64,000 bases of DNA from Streptomyces violaceusniger Tu 4113 (GCF_000147815.2 NC_015957.1:3596001-3660000); one strand, 5' to 3'. Shown: positions 35,333 through 43,887, counted from the stretch's first letter. The notes: a model not told the origin generated them from the sequence alone. Made by a program: numbers and translations.

Positions 35333-36570
35333 CACCGCAGTACGACCGCCCCCGCGCGTCACTGGACATCGCGCTCGTCTCGGAGCACGCCAGCCCCCTC
35401 GCCGCGCTCGGCGGAGTGGACGCCGGTGGCCAGAACGTACACGTTGCCCGCCTCGCCGGGGCCCTCGCCGACCGTGGCCACCGGGTCCGCGTCTACACTC
35501 GCCGCGACGCGCCGGACCTGCCCGCCACGGTGCCGATCCGCGCGGGCGTCGAGGTGCGGCATGTGCCCGCGGGCCCGGCCCGGCCACTGCCGAAGGACGA
35601 CCTGCTGCCGTACATGCCCGACTTCGGAAACCACCTGGAACACGAGTGGCGGATCGCCCCGCCCGATGTCGTCCACTCCCACTTCTGGATGTCCGGGGTG
35701 GCGTCGCTGCAGGCCGCCCGGGCCCTCGGACTGCGGCTCGCGCACACCTACCACGCGCTCGGGACCGTCAAGCGGCGCCATCAGAAGGACGCGGACACCA
35801 GCCCACCGGACCGCGTCGCCTGGGAGACGAAGGTCGGCGAGGCCTGTGACCGCATCATCGCCACCTGCCGGGACGAAGTCGCCGAACTGGCCGCCATGGG
35901 CCTGAGCACGGACCGGATCACGGTCGTGCCCTGCGGCGTGGACCCACGGCTCTTCACCCCCGGCGGGCCCACCGCGCGCCGGCCCGCGGACCGGGCCCTG
36001 CTGGTGCAGATCGGCCGGCTGGTGCCCCGGAAAGGGGCCGCCGTCTCCCTCGCCGCCCTCTCTCTGCTGCCGGATGCCGTCCTGCTGATCGTGGGCGGGC
36101 CGCCGCCCGCCCAGGCGGCCCATGACCCGGAGATACGCCGTCTGAGGGCCCTGGCCCGCCGGGCGGGAGTCCCCGACAGGGTCGGATTCACCGGCGGCCT
36201 GCCGCCCGAACAGATACCCGCCCTGCTGCGCGCCGCCGATCTCGTCCTGTGCCCCGCCGACTACGAGCCCTTCGGCATCGTGCCCCTGGAGGCCATGAGC
36301 TGCGGAACACCCGTGGTGGCCACCGCCGTGGGCGGTCAGCGCGACACGGTCGTCGACCCCGCCACCGGCCGGCTCGTACCGCCGCGGGACCCCGCAGCCC
36401 TGGCCGAGGCGGTCGCCGGACTTCTCGCCGCCCCCGCGACGGCCGCCGCCTGCGGCCGAGCGGGCCGACGGCGCGTCCTGACCCGCTACAGCTGGGACAG
36501 GGTCGCCGCCGCCACCGAAAGCGCCTACCGCGATCTGCTGGCCACGGCCGGACCGCCCAGGGCGGCTTGA
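35329..36570 (+). CDS. GT4 glycosyltransferase, sucrose-phosphate-synthase/MshA-like
   Basis: 413 aa. The N-terminal block GGVDAGGQNVHVARLAGALADRGHRVRVYTRR and HSHFWMSGVASLQAARAL are typical of the MshA/sucrose-phosphate synthase group; the C-terminal block YEPFGIVPLEAMSCGTPVVATAVGGQRDTVVD carries the donor-binding Glu pair. ATG 35329 overlaps the previous stop. A perfect 24-bp palindrome follows the stop codon, separating this coupled block from gmhA. Confidence 0.92.
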   Translation: MTPQYDRPRASLDIALVSEHASPLAALGGVDAGGQNVHVARLAGALADRGHRVRVYTRRDAPDLPATVPIRAGVEVRHVPAGPARPLPKDDLLPYMPDFGNHLEHEWRIAPPDVVHSHFWMSGVASLQAARALGLRLAHTYHALGTVKRRHQKDADTSPPDRVAWETKVGEACDRIIATCRDEVAELAAMGLSTDRITVVPCGVDPRLFTPGGPTARRPADRALLVQIGRLVPRKGAAVSLAALSLLPDAVLLIVGGPPPAQAAHDPEIRRLRALARRAGVPDRVGFTGGLPPEQIPALLRAADLVLCPADYEPFGIVPLEAMSCGTPVVATAVGGQRDTVVDPATGRLVPPRDPAALAEAVAGLLAAPATAAACGRAGRRRVLTRYSWDRVAAATESAYRDLLATAGPPRAA

Positions 36571-36580
36571 CCGCCCCGAC

Positions 36581-36604
36581 GGCGGCCACCCGCGGGTGGC
36601 CGCC
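36581..36604 (+). terminator. 24-bp perfect palindrome inside the heptose operon
   Basis: GGCGGCCACCCG and its exact complement form a hairpin 11 bases after the GT4 stop. A strong GGAAGGAGGT motif follows at 36615-36624, but it is too far from ATG 36669 to serve it directly. The hairpin may terminate part of the transcripts or protect the upstream mRNA, uncoupling gmhA-hldE expression from the transferases. Confidence 0.55.
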
Positions 36605-36668
36605 CCACTCAACGGGAAGGAGGTGCGGGCCGAACCCGCCCACCGGCGAAGTACCGGCCCGGACAGCC

Positions 36669-37430
36669 ATGACCGACACGCTGCGCGCCGCCCAGGCACA
36701 CTGCCAGTCGCTCCAGGACGCCGTGGCGCACCTGCGCGACAACGGCCTGGAACAGATCACCGCGTGGGGCCGCCACCTGGCCGCCACCCTCCCCGTCGGC
36801 GGCCGGCTCATCGCCGCGGGCAACGGAGGCAGCGCCGCCCAGGCCCAGCACCTGACCGCCGAACTCGTCGGCCGCTACCGCCGCGAACGCCCCGCCTACT
36901 CGGCCATCGCCTTGCCTACCGACACCTCCAGCCTCACCGCCATCGGCAACGACTACGGCTTCGAGGAGCTGTACGCCCGGCAGGTCGCCGCGCACGGCAG
37001 ACCCGGCGATGTGCTGGTCCTGATGTCCACCTCCGGACGCAGCCCCAACTTGCTGGCCGCCGCCGACACCGGGCGCGCCGCCGGGCTGCGGGTCTGGGCC
37101 ATGACCGGCCCCCGCCCCAACCCGCTGACCCTCCGCGCCCACGACACGCTGTGCATCGCCTCCGGCAGCACGGCGACCGTCCAGGAGGCCCACCTGGTGG
37201 CCCTCCATCTGCTGTGCGAGAGCTTCGACCACGAGACCCTCGACCACGACCACGAGGCCCTCGACCACGACCACGAGGCCCTCGACGACGACCACGACCA
37301 CGACCACGAGACCCTCGACGAAGAGCCCCTCGCCACGGGCACCGCCGACCCCGTAACCACACGGCGCTACGACCTCCCGCGCGCCCAGCCCCCCGCGCCC
37401 CGTCCCAGCCGCGCGACCGACGGGAGGTGA
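36669..37430 (+). CDS. gmhA: sedoheptulose-7-phosphate isomerase (SIS domain) with His/Asp-rich tail
   Basis: 253 aa. The SIS domain (1-190) has the GmhA blocks AAGNGGSAAQAQHLTAELVGRY, AIGNDYGFEELYARQV, MSTSGRSPNLLAAADTGRAAGL and the C-terminal zinc-site helix VQEAHLVALHLLCESFD. It converts sedoheptulose 7-phosphate to D-glycero-D-manno-heptose 7-phosphate, the first step of the heptose pathway. Unusually, about 65 extra residues follow, starting with imperfect repeats of DHEALDHDHEALD type and ending in a Pro-rich stretch. GmhA enzymes are normally about 190-200 aa and zinc-dependent, so the tail could store or deliver metal. Confidence 0.93.
   Translation: MTDTLRAAQAHCQSLQDAVAHLRDNGLEQITAWGRHLAATLPVGGRLIAAGNGGSAAQAQHLTAELVGRYRRERPAYSAIALPTDTSSLTAIGNDYGFEELYARQVAAHGRPGDVLVLMSTSGRSPNLLAAADTGRAAGLRVWAMTGPRPNPLTLRAHDTLCIASGSTATVQEAHLVALHLLCESFDHETLDHDHEALDHDHEALDDDHDHDHETLDEEPLATGTADPVTTRRYDLPRAQPPAPRPSRATDGR
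37224..37325 (+). repeat. degenerate tandem repeats encoding the GmhA His/Asp tail
   Basis: Repeats built from GACCACGAGGCCCTCGACCAC (21 bp) and GACCAC hexamers, all in frame, encoding DHETLDHDHEALDHDHEAL and DDDHDHDHETLDEE. Likely grew by slippage. Confidence 0.85.
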
Positions 37431-37433
37431 CCC

Positions 37434-38873
37434 ATGAGCGCCGCGCAGCGACCCCTGGTCGTGGTCGGTGACACCCTGCTGGACCAGGACGTCGACGGCG
37501 AAGCCACCCGCCTGGCCCCCGACGCCCCGGCCCCCGTCGTGGACGTCACCGTGGACCGCAGCCGCCCCGGCGGTGCCGGACTCGCCGCTCTGCTCGCCGC
37601 CCGCGGCGGGCGCGAGGTCGTCCTCGTCACCGCGCTGGGCGACGACGCCGCGAGCCGGACCGTCCGCGAGGCCCTGCGCTCCCTGGTCACCTTGGCCGAG
37701 GTACCCCTGGACGGCACCCTCCCGGTCAAGACCAGGATCCGCGCCGGAGGCCGCCCCCTGGCCCGCGTCGACCGAGGGGGCGGAACGCCGGGAAGCCCTG
37801 GAAGGGCCGCCCTCGCCGCCCTACGGAACGCCGGAGCCGTCCTGGTCGCCGACTACGGCCACGGCACCGCGGGCGCGCTGCGCCGACACCTCGCCGACGC
37901 GGCGCACACCGCACCCCTGGTCTGGGACCCGCACCCGCGCGGTGAACGGCCCGTGCCCGGCGTACGGCTCGCCACACCCAACGCCGCCGAGGCCCGGCTC
38001 CTCCTCGGCTCCGACGGCGGCCCCAGGAACGATCAGGGGCCCCTGCGCGTCCACGGAGCGCGCGGCACCCGCCTCGGTGAGCTCTGGGGCGCCGCGGCCG
38101 TCGCCGTCACCCTGGGGGAGCGCGGTGCGCTCCTCACCCGCCCGCACAGCGGCGATCACCTTTACGTTCCGGCCGCCTACCGGGCCCAGGGCGACCCCTG
38201 CGGTGCCGGAGACCGCTTCGCCGCCACTGCCGCGAGCGTGCTGGCGGACGGAGGGCTGCCGGAGGAGGCGGTCCAGCTTGCCGTCGCCGAAGCCGCCGCT
38301 TTCGTGGCGTCGGGCGGCGCCGGCGCCCTCCGGCCGGGTGAGGCCCTCAGCGGTGACGAGGCCCCCGGGCGCCCGCGCGACGCCTACGGCCTCGCCGAGG
38401 CGGTCCGTACCCGGGGCGGTACCGTCGTCGCCGCCGGAGGCTGTTTCGACCTGCTGCACGCCGGCCACGTCGGACTGCTCCAGAACGCCCGCCGCACCGG
38501 TGACTGTCTGATCGTGTGCGTCAACTCCGACGCCTCCGTGACCCGTCTGAAGGGCCCCGGCCGCCCGATCAACCCGGTCGCGGACCGAGTACGGGTGCTG
38601 GCCGGACTGGGCTGCGTCGACGCCGTCGCCGTCTTCGACGAGGACACCCCGGAGCCGCTGCTGCGCAGACTGCGCCCGGACGTCTGGGTCAAGGGCGGCG
38701 ACTACAGTGCCGACACCCTGCCCGAGGCCGCCGTGCTGCGCGAATGGGGTGGGCAGGCCCTCGTCCTGCCGTATCTCGACGGTCGGTCCACCACCGAACT
38801 CGCCCGCCGGGCGGCCCTCGGGGCCACCGTCCGCCCGGCCCCGCCCCCGGTGCCCTCGCGGACCCGCCGATGA
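37434..38873 (+). CDS. hldE: bifunctional heptose 7-phosphate kinase / heptose 1-phosphate nucleotidyltransferase
   Basis: 479 aa, the length of E. coli HldE. The N-terminal PfkB/ribokinase-type kinase (1-310) begins LVVVGDTLLDQDVDGEATRLAPDAPAPVVDV and has the anion-hole motif GDPCGAGDRFA. The C-terminal cytidylyltransferase-like domain (about 325-479) has GGCFDLLHAGHVGLLQNAR (HxGH) and NSDASVTRLKGPGRPINP. It makes the 1,7-bisphosphate and later the nucleotide-activated sugar; GmhB (32623) acts between. Start follows gmhA by three bases. With gmhA and gmhB the core pathway is complete; no clear HldD epimerase is present. Confidence 0.94.
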   Translation: MSAAQRPLVVVGDTLLDQDVDGEATRLAPDAPAPVVDVTVDRSRPGGAGLAALLAARGGREVVLVTALGDDAASRTVREALRSLVTLAEVPLDGTLPVKTRIRAGGRPLARVDRGGGTPGSPGRAALAALRNAGAVLVADYGHGTAGALRRHLADAAHTAPLVWDPHPRGERPVPGVRLATPNAAEARLLLGSDGGPRNDQGPLRVHGARGTRLGELWGAAAVAVTLGERGALLTRPHSGDHLYVPAAYRAQGDPCGAGDRFAATAASVLADGGLPEEAVQLAVAEAAAFVASGGAGALRPGEALSGDEAPGRPRDAYGLAEAVRTRGGTVVAAGGCFDLLHAGHVGLLQNARRTGDCLIVCVNSDASVTRLKGPGRPINPVADRVRVLAGLGCVDAVAVFDEDTPEPLLRRLRPDVWVKGGDYSADTLPEAAVLREWGGQALVLPYLDGRSTTELARRAALGATVRPAPPPVPSRTRR

Positions 38874-39907
38874 CGCGCCCCGCGGGCCGCCGCCCCCGCC
38901 TGCTGGTCCTGCGCGCTCTCGGCCTCGGCGACCTGCTCACGGCCGTCCCGGCGCTCCGCGCACTCCGGCGCTCCCACCCCGGCTACGAGCTGCTGCTGGC
39001 CGCACCGGGCCGCCTCGCCGAGGCCTCGGCGGCGACCGGAGCCGTCGACCGGTTGCTCGCCACCTCGGCCCCCGCCCGGGCCGTCCCCAACCGGATCGAC
39101 TGGACCGGACCGCCACCGGAGGTGGCCGTGGACCTCCACGGGAACGGGCCGCCCAGCCACCGTCTGCTGAGCGCCCTGCGTCCGGGCCGCACTCTGGCCT
39201 ACGCCCACCCCGACACCCCCCAAGTCCCCGGACCGCTGTGGCGCGACGACGAACACGAGTGGGTCCGCTGGTGCCGGCTGCTCCTTTGGTACGGCATCCC
39301 GGCCGACCCGGGGGACCAGCGGATCAGCGCCCCCGAGGGCCGCGGCTCGCCCGCGCCCGGAGCGGTGGTCCTGCATCCCGGCGCCGACGCCGCCGCGCGC
39401 CGGTGGCCCGCCGAGCGCTTCGCCGCGGTGGGACGGGCCCTCGCCGCGACCGGCCACCGGGTCGTCGTCACCGCGGGCGCCGATGAGGCCCCCTTGGCCC
39501 ATGGGGTCGCCCGGGCCGCCGGGCTGCCTCGGTCGGCCGTGCTCGGCGGCGACGCCGATGTACCGTTCGCCGACCTCGCCGCACTCGTCGCCCGGGCCCG
39601 GGCCGTGGTCGTGGGCGACACCGGCCTGGCACATCTGGCGACCGCCCTGGGCACCCCCTCCGTCGTCCTCTTCGGACCGGTGGCCCCCCGGCTGTGGGGA
39701 CCACCGCGCTGCGACCTCCACCAGGCGCTCTGGTACGGCGGCGACGCCACCCCCAGGCCGGGTGACGCGCACGGCACCGTCCCCGACGAGCGACTGCTCG
39801 CCATCAGCGTGGCCGATGTCCTGGCGGCGGTCGGCAGGCTCCCCCGCCCGGCCGCGCCCGCGCCCCGCCGCCCGCACCCGACCACCCCCACCGGGGCCGC
39901 CGGATGA
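38870..39907 (+). CDS. second GT9 heptosyltransferase-like glycosyltransferase
   Basis: 345 aa. LLVLRALGLGDLLTAVPALRALRRSHPGYE is the classical GT9 start; VVLHPGADAAARRWPAERFAAVGRAL and VVVGDTGLAHLATALGTPSVVLFGPVAPRLWGPP form the nucleotide-heptose site, closer to WaaF/WaaC than the first GT9 (33312), which is less typical at its N-terminus. ATG 38870 overlaps hldE by four bases and the stop overlaps the SDR by four. Two heptosyltransferases suggest at least two heptose transfers or different acceptors. Confidence 0.93.
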   Translation: MTRPAGRRPRLLVLRALGLGDLLTAVPALRALRRSHPGYELLLAAPGRLAEASAATGAVDRLLATSAPARAVPNRIDWTGPPPEVAVDLHGNGPPSHRLLSALRPGRTLAYAHPDTPQVPGPLWRDDEHEWVRWCRLLLWYGIPADPGDQRISAPEGRGSPAPGAVVLHPGADAAARRWPAERFAAVGRALAATGHRVVVTAGADEAPLAHGVARAAGLPRSAVLGGDADVPFADLAALVARARAVVVGDTGLAHLATALGTPSVVLFGPVAPRLWGPPRCDLHQALWYGGDATPRPGDAHGTVPDERLLAISVADVLAAVGRLPRPAAPAPRRPHPTTPTGAAG

Positions 39908-40725
39908 CCCCCAGCGACACCACCGGCTCCGGCCGTCTCGCCCGCGGCGCCGTCATCACCGGCGCGGACTCCGGCATCGGCCGTGCCACAGCAGTGCGGC
40001 TCGCCGACGAGGGCATGGACATCGGCATCACCTGGAACACCGACCACGAAGGGGCCGAACGGACGGCGGCCGAGGTGCGGGAACACGGGCGGCGGGCCGT
40101 GATCGAGCGGATGGACCTCACCGGACTCCCGGAGGCCGCCGAGGCCGTCGACCGGCTGGCCGACGCCCTCGGACGCCTCGACGTCCTCGTCAACAACGCG
40201 GGCACGGGAACCGCCACCCCCTTCCTCGACCTCGACCACACCACCGTGCAACAGGTCCTCGACGTCGACCTGGTCGGCCCCTTCCTGTGCGGACAGCGCG
40301 CGGCGCGCCGGATGATCCGCCAGGGCGGGGGCGGCCGGATCGTCAACGTCACCAGCGTCCACGAACACCAGCCACGGGTGGGCGCCGCACCCTACTGCGC
40401 GGCCAAGGGCGGGCTCGGCCTGCTCACCCAGGTGATGGCCCTGGAACTGGCCGAACACGGGATCCGGGTCAACGCGGTCGCACCAGGCGAGATCGCCACC
40501 CCGATGACCGGCCAGGAGGACACGGACGTCCGCGGCCAGGACCGGCCGGGGATCCCGCTCGGGCGGCCCGGGGATGCCCGGGAGGTCGCCGCCGTGATCG
40601 CCTTCCTCGCGGGCCCGGACGCCGACTATGTCACCGGCGCCTCCTGGGCGGTGGACGGTGGCATGCTCCGCATGGGGCCGATGGCCGGGTCACACCTGGG
40701 CAGCGGGGACTGGCGCCGGGGGTGA
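39904..40725 (+). CDS. SDR-family oxidoreductase (FabG-like)
   Basis: 273 aa classical SDR. AVITGADSGIGRATAVRLADEG binds the cofactor, NNAG is present, the catalytic Ser is in NVTSVHEH and the YxxxK motif is YCAAKGG; the end reads YVTGASWAVDGGMLRMGP. In homologous loci I recall, an SDR of this type ends the heptose/glycosyltransferase operon. It is not an HldD-type epimerase, which would be an extended SDR. Substrate unknown; coupled to the GT9 gene. Last gene of the plus-strand cluster, convergent with a GT2 gene. Confidence 0.92.
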   Translation: MTPSDTTGSGRLARGAVITGADSGIGRATAVRLADEGMDIGITWNTDHEGAERTAAEVREHGRRAVIERMDLTGLPEAAEAVDRLADALGRLDVLVNNAGTGTATPFLDLDHTTVQQVLDVDLVGPFLCGQRAARRMIRQGGGGRIVNVTSVHEHQPRVGAAPYCAAKGGLGLLTQVMALELAEHGIRVNAVAPGEIATPMTGQEDTDVRGQDRPGIPLGRPGDAREVAAVIAFLAGPDADYVTGASWAVDGGMLRMGPMAGSHLGSGDWRRG

Positions 40726-40776
40726 ATTCCGTGGGCTTCTCAAGACAGGGCCCAGGACACGACCCAGGGCATGGTC

Positions 40777-41691
40777 TCAGGACGCGGACACCCGCCGGAC
40801 GGCCTCCTCCACCCACGGCGGCAGCGGGCGGCGTTGCCGCAGCGCCGCCGGGAGCCGGGCGAGCAGCCCCCGCAGGGCGAGCCGCGCCTCCGGGTCACAC
40901 GCGGCCTCGGCAAGGAGCCGGGCGGTACTCCGGAAGGCGAGGGGGAGGGGACGCCGCAGCCAGTGGCCGATCAGCTCGTTGCGTCGCATCACGGCGTTGC
41001 GGCCAGGGCGGGGGGCCGGGGCCGGGTTGTGGTGGGCCACCACCTCCGCGCAGTACGAAACGCCCCAGCCGCGCGCGGTGAGGTCGTAGGCGAGAAGGGT
41101 TTCCTCTCCGCCGAAGAAGATCAGGGGATGGAAGCCCCCCGCGTCGAGGAAAGCGCTGCGGCGCACCACGGCGGCGCAGGCGAGGAAGCCGAAGACCTCC
41201 GGTCCCGGCAGGTCGGGCGCTCGGCCGACGGGGGAGGCGGCAAGCACCGCGTTGAGCGGGTCGGGTCGCTCCTCGGGGCCCACCCGCACCTGTGCCGTTA
41301 CCAGCCCGAGCCGGGGATGGGCGTCGAGGAGACGGGCCGCCCGGCTCAGCGCCCCCTCCCGCCACCACGAGTCGTCGTCGCTGAAGGCGATGTAGGGGGT
41401 GGTCAGAGCGCGTACGCCATCGTTGCGGGCCAACGCCCCGCGGTTGACGGGATGGACCAGAAGATCCACTCCGGGGAAACATTCGGCGATCATGGCGCGG
41501 GTGTGGTCCGTCGAACCGTTGTCCACCACCAGCACGGGCGGCCGTTCCGGCAGCGCCGCGAGGTGTTCGAGGGTGGTGGCGAGGGTGTCGGCGCGATTGC
41601 GGGTGGCGACGACGACACCGACGGCGGGCGTGGTCACGGCGCCTGCCGGGACCCGTACCGCTGGAGAGGGCCGCGCGGAACGGCGGCGCAT
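40777..41691 (-). CDS. GT2-family glycosyltransferase (paralogue of the 26218 gene)
   Basis: About 304 aa. Core blocks VGVVVATRNRADTLATTLEHLAALPERPPVLVVDNGSTD, IAFSDDDSWWREGALS and GGFHPLIFFGGEETLLAYDLTARGW parallel the GT2 at 26218-27114 almost block for block, including the LAxLPERPPV stretch. The start is uncertain: ATG 41691 has a GGAG site about 16 bases upstream; a GTG at 41739 is possible. It is convergent to the cluster's last SDR, and together with its paralogue it frames the cluster. Confidence 0.88.
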   Translation of the reverse strand: MRRRSARPSPAVRVPAGAVTTPAVGVVVATRNRADTLATTLEHLAALPERPPVLVVDNGSTDHTRAMIAECFPGVDLLVHPVNRGALARNDGVRALTTPYIAFSDDDSWWREGALSRAARLLDAHPRLGLVTAQVRVGPEERPDPLNAVLAASPVGRAPDLPGPEVFGFLACAAVVRRSAFLDAGGFHPLIFFGGEETLLAYDLTARGWGVSYCAEVVAHHNPAPAPRPGRNAVMRRNELIGHWLRRPLPLAFRSTARLLAEAACDPEARLALRGLLARLPAALRQRRPLPPWVEEAVRRVSAS

Positions 41692-41762
41692 GCCATCACC
41701 ATGGGTTCTCCTCTCCGCGCATCCGAGTACCCGGGGCACCCGAGTACCCGGGCCGGGGGGCG

Positions 41763-42314
41763 CTACGCGGCGCGCCGGCCCCGCGCGGCCCGAGGACGGG
41801 CACGCACCACCAGGCGAGGACCCCTCCCGTTTCGGCCACCGCGTCGCGGCCGTGCGCGCTGCGTGCCCGCCCGGTGGGTACGGAGATCACATCGGCGACC
41901 GCCGACGATGTTGGCCAGGGTGACCCCGCCGATCACGACCCCCATCACGCGGCTGCTCGCGGCCGGACCTGCTGCGGCGGTCGCGACGACCGCGCCGACG
42001 GCCCAGAAGGTGCCGGTGGCCAGGGCGGAGACGAACCGCCCGATCAGCGCCAGGGCGAAGGTGGGGCTGAGCGCGCCGATGACGTGTCCGGCGGCGAAGA
42101 CGAGCAGCGAGGCGATCAGCGTGAAGCGGCGCGGCAGCCGCAGGGTCGCCATGGCCATCAGCGGGGCGCCGACCATCATGCCGATCGCGAAGACGGTGAC
42201 CATCAGTCCGGCGGAGGAGACGCTGATGTCCAGGTCGGCGGAGATTTCCGGCAGTAGGCCGACGACGAGCTCGGCGGTGTCCATGAGAAAGGTGACCACG
42301 CCGAGCAGCCACAC
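41763..42314 (-). pseudogene. truncated MFS (DHA1) transporter
   Basis: The first ~145 residues match an AraJ/CmlR-type MFS exporter: WLLGVVTFLMDTAELVVGLLPEIS, LMVTVFAIGMMVGAPLMA, GRFVSALATGTFWAVGAVVA, VMGVVIGGVTLANIVG. After this the match ends abruptly near 41890 and the frame runs through unrelated Arg-rich codons to 41763, so two thirds of the transporter (TM6-12) are missing. A TGA lies in frame just upstream of GTG 42314, with no ATG between, so the N-terminus is also damaged. A deletion join is likely. Confidence 0.8.
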
Positions 42315-42477
42315 GACGGGCGGCAGGCCCTGTCAGGGACCCCTGTCGGCCGTGTGGCGCGAGCCTTCCGTCCCGTGTGACTCGGGACGGGCGGGGGCCC
42401 CGGTTCACCGAACTGCGCAGCCAGGCCCGGTCCAGTTCGGGCAGCCTCGCCGTCCCGGGCCCGGCCTGCGGGGAGAG

Positions 42478-43449
42478 TCAGAACCAGGAGGGTCCGGCGT
42501 TGACGTACGGCTCCTCCAGGGTGGCGGCTTCCTCGTCCGTCAGCCGGAGGCTGAGGGCATCGGTGGCCTGCTGCAGGTGGTGGGGTGCGGTGGCTCCGAC
42601 GATGGGGGCGGAGACCAGAGGGTTGCGCAGTACCCAGGCCAGAGCGATGTGGGCCATGGTGACGCGACGGGTTTCGGCGAGCTGCTGTACGGCGTTGATG
42701 ACGGGCTCGTCGTGGGGGCTGTCGAAGGACTGTACGACGTGGTCGGTGCGCGAGCGGTTGCTCTGCTCGCCGGTAGGGCGGGCCAGGCGGCCCTTGCCGT
42801 TGGGCGAGTAGGGCACGAGGCCCACTCCCATGTCACCGCACAGGGCCATCAGCTCGGGTTCGTCCTGGCGGCGCAGCAGGTTGTACTGGTTCTGCATGGA
42901 CACGAAGCGGGTCCATCCGCCGAGGTCAGCGGCGTGCTGGAGCTTGGCGAACTGCCAGGCGTACATCGAGGAGGCGCCGATGTAGCGGACCTTGCCGGCC
43001 TTGACGGTGTCGTGGAGGGCTTCCATCGTCTCCTCGACGGGGGTGTCGTCGTCGAAGCGGTGGACCTGGTAGAGGTCGATGTAGTCCGTGCCGAGCCGGG
43101 TCAGGGAGGCATCGACCTGTTCGAGGATCGCCCTGCGGGACAGTCCTTCGCCGCCGGGGCCGTCGTGCATCTTCCCGCGGACCTTGGTGGCGAGCACGAT
43201 GTCCTCCCGCCGGGAGTAGGTGCGGATGGCGCGGCCGACGATCTCCTCGGAGGTGCCGGCCTGGTAGACGTTGGCGGTGTCCCAGAAGGTGATGCCCAGC
43301 TCGACGGCCTGCCGGAAGAACGGCTCGGCCTGGTCCTCGGTCAGGGCCCAGGGGTGGGCGCCGGGGGCGGTGGGGTCGCCGTAGCTCATGCACCCCAGGG
43401 CGAGCCGGCTCACCCTCAGGCCGGTGGTGCCGAGACGGACGTACTCCAT
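42478..43449 (-). CDS. aldo/keto reductase
   Basis: 323 aa. TIM-barrel AKR of the YajO/Tas-like group: MEYVRLGTTGLRVSRLALGCMSYGDP, FWDTANVYQAGTSEEIVGRAI (catalytic Asp and Tyr), ATKVRGKM (Lys), DYIDLYQVHRFDDDTPVEETMEAL (His) and NADP-binding IVGATAPHHLQQ. ATG 43449 has AAGGAG upstream. Cytoplasmic NADPH-dependent carbonyl reductase. It is part of a minus-strand redox operon with DUF2255, alcohol dehydrogenase remnant, cupin and CMD genes, opposite an XRE regulator. A broken AKR fragment lies beyond that regulator. Confidence 0.94.
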   Translation of the reverse strand: MEYVRLGTTGLRVSRLALGCMSYGDPTAPGAHPWALTEDQAEPFFRQAVELGITFWDTANVYQAGTSEEIVGRAIRTYSRREDIVLATKVRGKMHDGPGGEGLSRRAILEQVDASLTRLGTDYIDLYQVHRFDDDTPVEETMEALHDTVKAGKVRYIGASSMYAWQFAKLQHAADLGGWTRFVSMQNQYNLLRRQDEPELMALCGDMGVGLVPYSPNGKGRLARPTGEQSNRSRTDHVVQSFDSPHDEPVINAVQQLAETRRVTMAHIALAWVLRNPLVSAPIVGATAPHHLQQATDALSLRLTDEEAATLEEPYVNAGPSWF

Positions 43450-43512
43450 GATGAAGCTCCTTGCGGGTCGCGGGCGGATCGGCTGGGTGGTTGTGTTCCG
43501 TCGGCCCGCTCT

Positions 43513-43887
43513 CTACGCGGTGGGGGTGATGCGGACGGTCGTCGAGCGGGGGCCGCTGCGGAGCATGTGCTCCACGTAGGGGCTGGGGTCGTACTTGGTG
43601 CGGTAGGCGTCGTCGGTCGCGTCGAGGACGGTGTCGTCGGCGGGGGCGAAGGCCACGTCGTACTCGGTACCCGCGATGCGGATGCGTCCGGCCTTCTGCG
43701 TCATCGCCGCCTGGTACCAGCGGGAGCGGGGGCCGTTGTAGGGGCGGACGTAGAGGTCGCTGCCCACGACGACGGACCAGATCCAGGTCGGGGTGCCGTA
43801 GGTGACGCCGTCCTCGCGGAGCGGGGAGATGTGCAGGTCGTCGGCGGGGGTGAAGGTGCGCAGCTGTGTCTGGTCCCAGGTGCTCAT
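43513..43887 (-). CDS. DUF2255 family protein
   Basis: 124 aa from ATG 43887, with GGAGGG eight bases upstream. MSTWDQTQLRTFTPADDLHISPLREDGVTYGTPTWIWSVVVGSDLYVRPYNG and SRWYQAAMTQKAGRIRIAG match DUF2255, a split-barrel-like family related to F420/flavin-associated nitroreductase folds. Function unknown. The frame continues upstream without a stop into the truncated alcohol dehydrogenase, so a fusion of about 340 aa could also be made. Confidence 0.83.
   Translation of the reverse strand: MSTWDQTQLRTFTPADDLHISPLREDGVTYGTPTWIWSVVVGSDLYVRPYNGPRSRWYQAAMTQKAGRIRIAGTEYDVAFAPADDTVLDATDDAYRTKYDPSPYVEHMLRSGPRSTTVRITPTA

Noticed and set aside
37224..37325. CRISPR-like array in the gmhA tail
   Set aside because: Repeats are short, contiguous and in frame with no unique spacers.
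39904..40725. HldD (ADP-heptose 6-epimerase) as the missing pathway step
   Set aside because: The protein is a 273-aa classical SDR with YxxxK and a FabG-like ending, not an extended SDR.
25235..41691. Aminoglycoside or nucleoside antibiotic gene cluster
   Set aside because: Heptose and carbamoyl genes fit, but no cyclitol synthase, aminotransferase set, PKS or NRPS is present in the window.
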